The position numbers and the translations under genes were made by a program. A stretch of DNA of 64,000 bases. Source: Pirellulales bacterium (GTDB lineage Bacteria > Planctomycetota > Planctomycetia > Pirellulales > Lacipirellulaceae). Positions 54,852 through 63,542 of this stretch are shown piece after piece. The stretch's first letter is position 1. Each line of letters opens with the position of its first letter. The notes under the pieces were generated by a model that was given only the letters and a program-made list of their open reading frames with translations, had not been told where the DNA came from and searched no databases. Where the stretch lies: the NCBI GenBank assembly GCA_019636345.1, contig JAHBXQ010000006.1, forward strand, positions 124,001-188,000. The letters run 5' to 3'.

Positions 54852-56209
54852 GCGAGTTGCTGATCACCTATTTGGCGGACGACCTTACCGGCGCGACCGA
54901 CGTGCTCGAGCAACTGACCGGGGCCGGGGTGCGCACCGTCCTGTTCTTCACTGCGCCTGACGCGACGACGCTCGCCCGATTTCCCGGCGTGCAAGCCATC
55001 GGAGTCGCCGGCACGGCTCGATCCTTGGGGGGCGAGGCGCTCGACCAGGAGATTCGCCCTGCCCTGGCCGCGCTTGCCGAGTTTCGCGCCCCCGTGTGTC
55101 ACTACAAAGTCTGTTCGACGTTCGATTCCTCGCCCCGTCGCGGCAACATCGGCCGCGCACTCGAACTCGGCCGCGAGGTGTGCCGTCCCGCGCTGGTCGC
55201 GGTGCTCGGAGGGAGTCCGTTGTTGAATCGCTACTGCGTCTTCGGCAACTTATTCGCCGCCGGCGCCGTAGCAGTCGACGGATCGGCCTATCGGCTCGAT
55301 CGCCATCCCACGGCAAGCGTTCACCCCGCGACCCCAATGACTGAGAGCGATCTCCGCCGGGTGTTGGGCGAGCAAACGAATCTCCGCATCGAGTTGTTCG
55401 ACGTGCTGCAGTATCGTCGCTCGACTGACGAGCAGCGGGCCTTGCTCGCGCGGCTCCAGTCCGGCTCCGCCGCCGTGTTGTTCGACGTTCTCGAGGACTC
55501 GCACCTTGATTGCTTTGCAGCCTTGATTGAAGATTCTGCGAGTTCCGCCGCACCGGCGTTTGTCGTCGGCTCGTCCGGCGTCGAGACCGCCCTTTGCCGG
55601 CGTTGGTCGCGCGCCGGGCTGATCCCCGCAAGCGCCGCCTGGGACGAAGCGACTCTGCAGCAAGTGCTGGTCGGCTCGGGGAGCTGCTCGCCCGTGACAG
55701 CCACCCAGATCGATTGGGCGGTCCGGTCCGGTTTCGCCGAGGTCGCTCTCGACGCCCCTGCCCTTGTCTCCGCCGCGTCGACGTCGGGCGCCCTCGACCG
55801 AGCCTGTGCGGCCGCTTCGGAGCACTTGGCAGCGGGACGCAACGTGGTGGTCCACGCAGCCAAGGGCCCCGCAGACGGCCGGATCCGCGCTACGCGAGCC
55901 GCGTTAGGGGACGCTGCCGGAGCGCGATCCGCCGAAGCGCTGGGGCGCGCTATCGGTCAGTTGATCGACCGCTGCCTCGAGCATTCTCCCCGGACGCGGG
56001 TCTGTCTTGCCGGCGGAGACACGTCGAGCTTCGCCGCCCGCGAACTGGGGATTGAAGCCCTTGAGATGGCCCGTCCCTTATCGCCCGGGGCGCCCGTCTG
56101 CCGGGTCTCGGCCCCAGGTCGTGCCGCCGATCGCGTCGAATTCACGTTCAAGGGAGGTCAGGTCGGCGCCGAGCCGTTCTTTGGCCAACTCGCCGGAGGA
56201 GGACGCTGA
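54848..56209 (+). CDS. DUF1537 four-carbon acid sugar kinase
   Basis: This 453-residue kinase has the N-terminal ADDLTGATD motif (10-18), a central HYKVCSTFDSSPRRGNIG segment and the C-terminal nucleotide-binding part CLAGGDTSSFAARELG and FKGGQVG. DUF1537 enzymes phosphorylate 3-oxo-tetronate, 2-oxo-tetronate, D-threonate or 3-oxo-isoapionate (OiaK). Its ATG overlaps the stop of the RuBisCO-like gene (ATGA), a strong hint of a shared pathway. The likely substrate is a branched or four/five-carbon sugar acid; the exact one is inferred. Confidence 0.9.
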   Translation: MSELLITYLADDLTGATDVLEQLTGAGVRTVLFFTAPDATTLARFPGVQAIGVAGTARSLGGEALDQEIRPALAALAEFRAPVCHYKVCSTFDSSPRRGNIGRALELGREVCRPALVAVLGGSPLLNRYCVFGNLFAAGAVAVDGSAYRLDRHPTASVHPATPMTESDLRRVLGEQTNLRIELFDVLQYRRSTDEQRALLARLQSGSAAVLFDVLEDSHLDCFAALIEDSASSAAPAFVVGSSGVETALCRRWSRAGLIPASAAWDEATLQQVLVGSGSCSPVTATQIDWAVRSGFAEVALDAPALVSAASTSGALDRACAAASEHLAAGRNVVVHAAKGPADGRIRATRAALGDAAGARSAEALGRAIGQLIDRCLEHSPRTRVCLAGGDTSSFAARELGIEALEMARPLSPGAPVCRVSAPGRAADRVEFTFKGGQVGAEPFFGQLAGGGR

Positions 56210-56210
56210 C

Positions 56211-56906
56211 ATGGCCGACAGCGCCGAGCACAAGACCAACGGCAGCGCGAAGCGAAAAGTCGTGGCGATGATCCACACCTCGTCGACGCTCGAACCGGTG
56301 TTCGAGCGGATCCGCCGCGAGAAGGAACTCGACTTCGACATCGTGCACATTATCGACGACTCGATGATCAGCGACGTGATCGCCCAGGGAAATCTCTCGG
56401 CCGAGACCTCCGACCGCGTCTGCCGGCATATCGCCGCCGCCGAGCAGGCGGCCGCCGATTACATCATGGTCACGTGCTCGTCAATCGGCACGGCGGTCGA
56501 CCAAGCGCAGGCCGGGATTCGCGTTCCGGTGATGCGCGTCGATCAACCGATGGCCGATCGGGCGGTGCTGCTGGGACGACGGATCGGCGTCCTGGCAACG
56601 CTGCGGACGACGCTCGACCCGACCTGCGAACTGATCCGCCGGCGCGCTCAGGCGATCGGCAAGGAAATCGAGATCGAGGCCCAGGTCTGCGACGGGGCGT
56701 TCGACGCCTTCCGTCAAGGGCGCTTGGCCGATCACGACCAGGCGGTCGTCGCAGCGCTGCGCAGCCTGGCTCAGCGCGTCGACGTGGTCGTCCTTGCTCA
56801 GGCGTCGATGGCCCGGGTCGCCGAGTCGATGCCGGTCGGCGAGCTGAAGGTTCCGGTCCTGTCGAGTCCGACCCTGGCGATGGAACATCTGGCAAGCATC
56901 ATGTAG
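56211..56906 (+). CDS. Asp/Glu racemase-fold enzyme with one canonical cysteine
   Basis: This 231-residue protein has the racemase fold with VTCSSIG (Cys89) in the first half. The matching second-half site reads VVVLAQASMARV (196-200) where racemases have a Cys, so the usual Cys pair is not complete; Cys139 and Cys160 are elsewhere. Single-Cys members are decarboxylases or isomerases. It starts 1 base after the kinase, with GGAGGAGG 8 bases upstream of its ATG. It probably acts on the acid handled by the kinase or RuBisCO-like protein. Confidence 0.85.
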   Translation: MADSAEHKTNGSAKRKVVAMIHTSSTLEPVFERIRREKELDFDIVHIIDDSMISDVIAQGNLSAETSDRVCRHIAAAEQAAADYIMVTCSSIGTAVDQAQAGIRVPVMRVDQPMADRAVLLGRRIGVLATLRTTLDPTCELIRRRAQAIGKEIEIEAQVCDGAFDAFRQGRLADHDQAVVAALRSLAQRVDVVVLAQASMARVAESMPVGELKVPVLSSPTLAMEHLASIM

Positions 56907-56917
56907 GCTTGCCGGTC

Positions 56918-58288
56918 ATGCTCCTCTTCCGCAAAGCTTGTCTGCTGGTCGCGGGATCGGCCGCGATCCTGGCGACGGCGCTCTCGGCCCGCGGCAACGA
57001 AACGTGGTCAGCCGCGGCGGCTATTGCGGCGCTGGCCGCGGCAGGGGGCCTCGGAGCCGTTCCCGCTCTCGTCGGATATCAGTTCACGCTGTCGATCGTC
57101 GCCGTGGTCGGCGCGGCAATGCTGCGGCCCGCGTGGTTCTTGTCCGTCGGCCCCTTGAACGTTCTGGGGGTTGAGATTCCCGGCGTCGACCTGCGCGCTC
57201 CCGCGCTGCTGCAGGGCATCGTGCAACTGGTCATGTTCGGCATGGGGACCAAGATGAGTCTCCAAGACTTCGCCGGCGTGGCGAAGATGCCCCGGCCGGT
57301 TCTCATCGGCCTCGCTTTGCAGTTCAGCGTGATGCCGCTCACTGGATTCGCGTTGGCCACGGCGTTCGGATTCGAGCCGGAGATCGCCGCCGGCGTCGTC
57401 CTGATCGGTTCCTGCTCCAGCGGATTGGCGTCGAACGTGATGTGCTATCTGGCGGGGGCGAACCTGCCGTTATCGATCACCCTGACCGCACTGGCGACCT
57501 TGTTAGCTCCGGTGATGACCCCGTTCTGGATGCGCATCTTGGCCGGGGCGGTCGTCGAGCGAAGCTTTCTCGAAATGATGGTCGACATCGTCAAGATGAC
57601 GATCGTGCCGATCGGCGCTGCAATGATCCACAACTATCTGACCACGGCGAGTCCTGCGGCTTGGCGACGGACCCTGCTGGCGGCGGCCATCGCGGCGGTC
57701 GCCTTCGTGCTAGTTCGCACCGTTGCGGCGGCCAATCTCGCCGACCCTTCCGCGCCCTTTCCCATGCCGACGACGCTGGCGTCGTATTTGCTCGCGGCGC
57801 CGGTCGCGGGGGTCGCCTATCACTTTCTCGCTGCCATGGCTCCGGGGATTGATCGCCGCATCCATCTCGTTTCCATGGCGGGGATCATTTACTTCACCGC
57901 GGTCACGACCGCCGCAGGACGCGACAACTTGCTCGTCGCCGGGCTGGCATTGTGCGCGGCTGCCGTGCTGCATAATCTAGTCGGATACGCCGCCGGGTAT
58001 GGATTCAGTCGCATTGCGGGACTCGATCGCGAGTCGGCGCTGACGGTCGGATTCGAGGTTGGCATGCAGAACGGCGGCATGGCTGCGGGGCTCGCCAGCG
58101 CCATGGGAAAGTTGTCGACGCTCGGCTTGGCCGCGGCCGTGTTTAGCCCGTGGATGAACGTGTCGGGGTCATTGTGGGCCAACCATCTGCGGCGACGGCG
58201 GAGTGAAGCTCGCGCCGCCGCCGGCGACGCTGCGAGCGACTCCGCTCTCCCGTTGCCCGCGGCGCCCGTCCCTCCTGACAGCGTCTGA
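56918..58288 (+). CDS. Bile acid:sodium symporter family (BASS) transporter
   Basis: This 456-residue membrane protein has about 10 transmembrane segments and BASS marks: LQGIVQLVMFGMGTKMSLQDF and LIGSCSSGLASNVMCYLAGANLPLSITLTALATLLAPVMTP (in pieces), and FEVGMQNGGMAAGLA near 390. BASS carriers import organic acids such as bile acids, pantothenate or pyruvate with sodium. In this operon it probably takes up a sugar acid (for example apionate), or exports a product. The ATG at 56918 is 11 bases after the previous stop. Confidence 0.88.
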   Translation: MLLFRKACLLVAGSAAILATALSARGNETWSAAAAIAALAAAGGLGAVPALVGYQFTLSIVAVVGAAMLRPAWFLSVGPLNVLGVEIPGVDLRAPALLQGIVQLVMFGMGTKMSLQDFAGVAKMPRPVLIGLALQFSVMPLTGFALATAFGFEPEIAAGVVLIGSCSSGLASNVMCYLAGANLPLSITLTALATLLAPVMTPFWMRILAGAVVERSFLEMMVDIVKMTIVPIGAAMIHNYLTTASPAAWRRTLLAAAIAAVAFVLVRTVAAANLADPSAPFPMPTTLASYLLAAPVAGVAYHFLAAMAPGIDRRIHLVSMAGIIYFTAVTTAAGRDNLLVAGLALCAAAVLHNLVGYAAGYGFSRIAGLDRESALTVGFEVGMQNGGMAAGLASAMGKLSTLGLAAAVFSPWMNVSGSLWANHLRRRRSEARAAAGDAASDSALPLPAAPVPPDSV

Positions 58289-58305
58289 CCTGGTCGATCA
58301 CGCCG

Positions 58306-61300
58306 ATGCTCGTCTCCTCCCGTAGTTCAATCCGACTCGCCCTCGCGACCGCCGCGGCGGCGCCCCTGCTGGTCGTCGCTTCCTGGCGGTCAAGCTTGGC
58401 GGCGGAACCGCTCGTCGGCATGGGGCCCGACGGCAAGCTCGTCTATCGCGTCGATGAGCTCGGCAATCGCGTGCCCGATTTCTCGTCCTGCGGTTACGCC
58501 CGCAGCGAACGCCCGATTCCCGAGGCGCCGGTCGTCCTCACGGTCGCTCCGGCGGAAGGTGACGACGGTCCGCGAATCCAAGCCGCGCTCGACTTCGCGG
58601 GGAGCCCTTCGGACACGACCAAGGGGCCGCGTGCCGTACTGTTGCTCCCGGGCGACTTTGAGATCGCCGGACAATTGCGCATCCCCGCGGGAACCGTTCT
58701 GCGCGGTTCGGGCGCCGGCCCGGGGGGGACGGTGTTACGGGCGACGGGAGCCGATCGCCGGGCGGTCGTCGCAGTCCTCGGCCGCGGCGAGCCGGAACTG
58801 GCGGGCGATCCCGTCGCCGTTCGCGACGAATACGTGCCGGTCGGTGCGACGCGACTCCCCCTTGCGGCGTCCGCTGCCTTGGCCGTCGGCGACCGCGTGC
58901 AGGTCGTTCGCCCTTCGACTGCCGAGTGGATTGCCGAGATCGGCGCCGACGCGTTTGGAGTCGGCTGGCGCCCTGGCTCGCGCGATCTTCGTTGGGAACG
59001 CACAGTGATTGCGGTCGACGACGTCGCGATCGAGCTCGACGCGCCGGTGACGACGGCGCTCGATCCCCGTCGGAGCGGAGGTTACGTCCAGCCGTTTCAG
59101 TGGAGCAAGCGGATCGCCGACGTCGGAGTCGAAGATCTGACGATCGAAGCGGTCGTCGACTCCGACAATCCGTGCGACGAAGATCACGCGTGGTACGGGG
59201 TTGAGATCGATCGTGCCGAGAACTGCTGGGTCCGTCGCGTGCGGTTTCGCAAGCTGGCTGGAGGAGCGGTGCATTTGGGGACGGAGACTGTTCGCATCAC
59301 AGTCGCCGACTGTGTTTCGCAGGAGCCCGTCTCTGAGCATGCCGGGTATCGTCGTCATACATTCTTCACGCTCGGGCAACAGGGGCTTTTTGTGCGGTGC
59401 TGGTCCGAACAGGGACGGCACGATTTTGCGATCGGGCACTGTGCCGCGGGACCGAACGCGTTCGTCAACTGTTTCGCTTACAAAGCCCTCGACTTCAGCG
59501 GGCCGATTGAAAGCTGGGCGTCAGGCGCCCTGTACGACAATGTGCGGATCGACGGCCATGATCTGTGCCTTCAGAACAACTGGGCGGCGCCGCCAGGGAC
59601 CGGCTGGTCGGCTGCCAACTGCCTGCTGTGGCAATGTCGGGCGGCGACGGTCCGCTGCTTCCGGCCCCCGGGCGCCCAAAACTGGTCAGTCGGCAATTGG
59701 GCCGTCTTCGCCGGCGACGGGGTCGTCGAATCTCCCAGCGACTTTGTGAAGCCGCAGAGTCTGTTTCAGACGCAACTTGCCGAGCGCGTCGGGCGTGACG
59801 CCGCCGAGGCCCTGGAACCGTTCCTGGGCAAGCCAATCGGGGCCACGAACCCCACGTACGCCGAAGCCGAGCGATTCGTCGCCCAATCGAGCGTCCCGGC
59901 TCGTCAACTGCGGGACGTGATCGAAGAGAACCTCGCTACGGCGAGCAACGAGAGATCGAGTCGCACCGCGAAGGGCTCTCGCTCGCTGCCTCAGATTCTC
60001 GCCGAGCGGTCGGATCTCCGCGCACCGAAGACGATCGACGCGGAGGCAGCCGCTCGGCCGATCCGACTCGCGAACGGCTGGCTGGTGATCGGCGACGGCG
60101 TGCTCGTCGGCAAGCGGTACTCCCCTCCGTGGTGGCGCGGTACGATGCGCGCCGATGGCGCCCGCGAGTTCGGCCCTTCGGTCACGCGATTCGCCCCGGG
60201 CCGCAGCGGCCCCGGTCTCACGGACGACGTGCCGACCGTCGCCGCCCAACTCGCCGCGGCGGGGTACGCGGCGTACGACCATCATTACGGCCTGTGGTAC
60301 GATCGTCGTCGTGACGACCACCTGATGGTCCGTCGCGCCGACGGCGCCGCGGCTCCCCCGTTCTACGAACAGCCCTTCGCTCGCACTGGCCGAGACGCGG
60401 CCTGGGACGGCCTGAGCAAGTACGATCTCACGCGATTCAATCCGTGGTATTGGAATCGGCTGCGCCAATTGGCCGGCGAGTGCGACGCGCGCGGAACGCT
60501 GCTCATTCACCAGCACTATTTTCAACACAATATTCTCGAAGCGGGAGCTCACTGGGTCGACTCCCCCTGGCGTCCCGCGAACAACGTCAATGACGCCGGC
60601 CTCCCCGAGCCGCCGCCGTACATCGGCGACAAGCGGATCTTTGTGGCTCATGAATTCTACGATCCCGCGAACGAGTCGCTGCGGCGGCTCCACCGCGGAT
60701 ACGTTCGCCAGTGTCTCGACGCGTTTGCCGATCGCACAAACGTGGTTCACTCGATTGGCGCCGAGTACACCGGCCCGCGGGAGTTCGTCGAGTTCTGGCT
60801 CGATGAAATCGCGGCGTGGCAGCAAGACAACGAGCGTGATGCACTGGTCGGGCTCGCCTGCACCAAGGACGTGCAGGACGCGATCCTGGCTGATAATGCG
60901 AGACGAGAGATCGTCGACGTGATCGACGTTCGTTACTGGTGCTACGACAAGAACCTTAACTTGTACGCCCCGCCGGGGGGCGTCAACTTGGCGCCGAGGC
61001 AGCATCTGCGGCAGTTGCAGCCCGAGGCCGGCTCGTTTGCGGCGATCGTCAAGGCGGTCTCTGAGACGCGCACGCAGCACCCTGACAAGGCGGTCACGTT
61101 CTTCGCCGGCGAGAACTGCCGCACCGGCGAAGACGGTTGGGCCGTGCTGGTCGGAGGCGGGTCGCTGGCCGACGTGCCGCTGTCGCCTGACCTCGCCGCA
61201 GCGGTCGTCGCCATGCGCCCGGCGCCAGGGGCCGTCGACGGGGGGTGGGCGCTAGCCGACGACAAAAACTGCTGGCTCATTTGCCTCGACCCCGCCGGCA

Positions 61301-61470
61301 AGCAAACAAGCATCCGTGGTTTGCGGTCCCGGGGACGATACCGAGCGACCTGGATCGACGAACGAACAGGCGCCGCGACGCGCTCGGATGACCTGCTCGT
61401 CTCGCCCTCCGGAACGTTGACGCTGCCGAGGCGGGGTCGCGTTTGCCGGCTAGAATTGCTCGGCCCGTAA
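58306..61470 (+). CDS. Beta-helix plus TIM-barrel secreted enzyme (DUF6298-type)
   Basis: This 1054-residue exported protein has a signal peptide (about 1-31). The N-terminal part (about 70-470) is a right-handed beta-helix of the pectate-lyase type: GVEDLTIEAVVDSDN, GVEIDRAENCWVRRVRFRK, FFTLGQQGLFVRCWSEQGRHDF. The C-terminal part (about 585-1050) has the DUF6298-like TIM barrel: HYFQHNILEAGAHWVDSPW, SIGAEYTGPREFVEFW (possible Glu acid/base) and VIDVRYWCYDKNLN. The closest known barrels are of GH140 type, which include an apiosidase; that activity is only suggested here. It ends the operon, 17 bases after the symporter. Confidence 0.8.
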   Translation: MLVSSRSSIRLALATAAAAPLLVVASWRSSLAAEPLVGMGPDGKLVYRVDELGNRVPDFSSCGYARSERPIPEAPVVLTVAPAEGDDGPRIQAALDFAGSPSDTTKGPRAVLLLPGDFEIAGQLRIPAGTVLRGSGAGPGGTVLRATGADRRAVVAVLGRGEPELAGDPVAVRDEYVPVGATRLPLAASAALAVGDRVQVVRPSTAEWIAEIGADAFGVGWRPGSRDLRWERTVIAVDDVAIELDAPVTTALDPRRSGGYVQPFQWSKRIADVGVEDLTIEAVVDSDNPCDEDHAWYGVEIDRAENCWVRRVRFRKLAGGAVHLGTETVRITVADCVSQEPVSEHAGYRRHTFFTLGQQGLFVRCWSEQGRHDFAIGHCAAGPNAFVNCFAYKALDFSGPIESWASGALYDNVRIDGHDLCLQNNWAAPPGTGWSAANCLLWQCRAATVRCFRPPGAQNWSVGNWAVFAGDGVVESPSDFVKPQSLFQTQLAERVGRDAAEALEPFLGKPIGATNPTYAEAERFVAQSSVPARQLRDVIEENLATASNERSSRTAKGSRSLPQILAERSDLRAPKTIDAEAAARPIRLANGWLVIGDGVLVGKRYSPPWWRGTMRADGAREFGPSVTRFAPGRSGPGLTDDVPTVAAQLAAAGYAAYDHHYGLWYDRRRDDHLMVRRADGAAAPPFYEQPFARTGRDAAWDGLSKYDLTRFNPWYWNRLRQLAGECDARGTLLIHQHYFQHNILEAGAHWVDSPWRPANNVNDAGLPEPPPYIGDKRIFVAHEFYDPANESLRRLHRGYVRQCLDAFADRTNVVHSIGAEYTGPREFVEFWLDEIAAWQQDNERDALVGLACTKDVQDAILADNARREIVDVIDVRYWCYDKNLNLYAPPGGVNLAPRQHLRQLQPEAGSFAAIVKAVSETRTQHPDKAVTFFAGENCRTGEDGWAVLVGGGSLADVPLSPDLAAAVVAMRPAPGAVDGGWALADDKNCWLICLDPAGKQTSIRGLRSRGRYRATWIDERTGAATRSDDLLVSPSGTLTLPRRGRVCRLELLGP

Positions 61471-61529
61471 TCACGGCAGTCGTCGACGACGAAGGCGCCC
61501 TCGTCAATGCTTTGCCCGCGAAGCGTTTG

Positions 61530-63542
61530 CTACTCGACTCGCAGCCACACGCTCATCTCTCCTGGGCCGCGATTGTTCCACGCGAAATAGGGGACAAGCA
61601 GCACTCCGACCGGCTCGCCAGCGTCACGAGTCAACTCGCGGTAGAGACGATCGCCCCAGGGGATCGTTTTGCGGAATGTCGCCGTCGTTTGCAGCGTCGC
61701 CGCCCCTGCAAGGAGGTCCGGCGAACGCTGGGCTACGAACGTTGCATCCGATGCCAGCACAATCTCGTCCATCTTCGTCCCCGCAGGCAAATCGGCCGAT
61801 TCCAGACAGTACACGATTGGTCCGCGCACCACGGCGACCTGCCCGGTCGCTTCCTCGACAAGGGGGTGAGCTTCGATCAGCCTGGCGCGCAGCGGCAAGT
61901 TCAGTCCGACGACGTCGCCGGGGCTCCAGCGGCGGCGCAACTCGGCGTAGGAACCAGCCGCGGCCGCCATCGCCGCCGGTTCGCTGTTGATCGTGATCGC
62001 CGCCTCGTCGGCCCAAGCCGGGATCCGCAGCCGCACCGCGAACGGCTCGGCGGTGCATTCGTCGACGGAAATCCGGATCGCGCCGTCCCAGGGATACCCG
62101 GTCGTCATGGTCCACCGCAGCGGCTGGCTCCGCAGCGTGGTCGTCAACCGATGACTGCCGTAAAGGTTCACCGTGATCGCGTCCTCGCTTGCGGCAAGTG
62201 CATACCCGCCGACCTGGGCGATGATTCGCAGCAGATTCGGCGGACAACAGAACGACGTGAAGAAGGGCTGCCGAGTGCGCGGGAACCGTAACTCGGTCGG
62301 CAGCGGATCGACGACCCGCAGCGGGTTCGAGTAGAAGTAGTTCGTTCCCGCGAGGTCGACTCCGGCCAGAACGCTGTTGTAGAGGGCGGTCTCGACGGCG
62401 TCGGCGTACTTCGCTTCGCCGGTCAGCAGCATCATTCGCCAACTCCACATCATGCCGGCGATATTGGCGCAGGTTTCGTTGTGGGCCGTCGTCTGCGGCA
62501 ATTGATAATTGCGACCGTAGGCCTGATGGATGCGCGTGATTTGCTCCTGGGCCGCCGCCCCGTCGGGCGAGGCGCCGTCGTAGAGCGCCCCGCATCCCCC
62601 GGTCACGTACTGCTTCTTCGTCGCCAGACTGTGCCACAACGTCGGCAGCGGCGCAAACATGGATTCTCGCCCGGTGGCCGCGAACAGGTCCGCGGCTCCG
62701 CAATAGAGATAATTGGCCCGCACGGCATGGCCGACAACTTCGTCTTGGCGATTCCAAGGGACGCGATCCTGATTGTCGTCTCCTCCGGCTGAAACGAGGT
62801 CGCGCATCGCGAACAGCCGCTCCGCCAGTTCCAGGTGGGCCGGATCGCCCGTTTCGCGAGCGAGGTCGACCAGCCCGATGTAGTGAGCCGGGCAGACCGA
62901 ATTGCGGGCCAGTTCCGGAGTCGGGTTCTGGAACGCGACGTTGAGGAATTCCGCGGCCTTCTCGGCGACCGTCAGCAGTTCGGTCCTCCCCGTCGTCCGG
63001 TGATCGAGGCAGGCGGTCGTCATGAGATGGCCCATGTTGTACATCTCAAACGCGAACCGATCGCCGAACGGCTGGGCCGATCGATCGCCGTTTCGTTGGC
63101 GGATAAGGATCGGCGTGTGGAGATAGCCGTCCTCCCGTTGTGCAGCCGCGATCGCCGCGATCGATCGGTCTATGAGGCGCCCGAGCGCCGGATCGGGCTT
63201 CATCGCGTGGCTTGCCAGCGCCGCTTCCAGCCACTTGTAGAAGTCGCCGTCATTCCACTGGGCGCCGTGATACGCGCCCCGCTTCATCCCGGCGGCGATT
63301 TCGAAGTGTTCCAGAAACGGCTTGTAGGTCCCCTGCTCCATGAGGCGCCCCATTGCAGGGATTGACGCTTCGCGACACACCGCGACTCGCTCCGCGAGAA
63401 ATCCGTCGGTCCACGCAACGCTGCGAAAATCAATCGGCCGCAGCACCGCATAGGGTCCGTACGCGGAAGTCGTCTCCGAAGCACTGGCGGAACGAGCTGC
63501 AACCGCCAGCGCGAGGAGCAGAAGTACGCCGCTTCTCTTCAC
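61530..63542 (-). CDS. Beta-L-arabinofuranosidase (GH127 family)
   Basis: This 670-residue exported enzyme has the GH127 zinc/nucleophile site: Glu and Cys of HNETCAN near 356-358 and the Cys pair of FCCPPN near 431-432, the arrangement described for HypBA1. AFEMYNMGHLM and GGCGALYDG are also typical. It releases beta-L-arabinofuranose, and related enzymes act on rhamnogalacturonan II. The GTG at 63542 is preferred because it starts a normal signal peptide; an upstream ATG at 63653 would add 37 basic residues, which is too long. It converges with the operon end, 59 bases apart. Confidence 0.85.
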   Translation of the reverse strand: MKRSGVLLLLALAVAARSASASETTSAYGPYAVLRPIDFRSVAWTDGFLAERVAVCREASIPAMGRLMEQGTYKPFLEHFEIAAGMKRGAYHGAQWNDGDFYKWLEAALASHAMKPDPALGRLIDRSIAAIAAAQREDGYLHTPILIRQRNGDRSAQPFGDRFAFEMYNMGHLMTTACLDHRTTGRTELLTVAEKAAEFLNVAFQNPTPELARNSVCPAHYIGLVDLARETGDPAHLELAERLFAMRDLVSAGGDDNQDRVPWNRQDEVVGHAVRANYLYCGAADLFAATGRESMFAPLPTLWHSLATKKQYVTGGCGALYDGASPDGAAAQEQITRIHQAYGRNYQLPQTTAHNETCANIAGMMWSWRMMLLTGEAKYADAVETALYNSVLAGVDLAGTNYFYSNPLRVVDPLPTELRFPRTRQPFFTSFCCPPNLLRIIAQVGGYALAASEDAITVNLYGSHRLTTTLRSQPLRWTMTTGYPWDGAIRISVDECTAEPFAVRLRIPAWADEAAITINSEPAAMAAAAGSYAELRRRWSPGDVVGLNLPLRARLIEAHPLVEEATGQVAVVRGPIVYCLESADLPAGTKMDEIVLASDATFVAQRSPDLLAGAATLQTTATFRKTIPWGDRLYRELTRDAGEPVGVLLVPYFAWNNRGPGEMSVWLRVE

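Noticed and set aside
54284-56209. A longer start for the DUF1537 kinase extending into the RuBisCO-like gene
   Set aside because: The added part is an out-of-frame shadow of the RuBisCO-like protein; the ATG at 54848 begins directly before the ADDLTGATD motif and overlaps the previous stop.
61483-61494. Self-complementary GTCGTCGACGAC between convergent genes as a terminator
   Set aside because: A palindrome without loop or T-run and made of frequent GC-rich trinucleotides; too weak to call.
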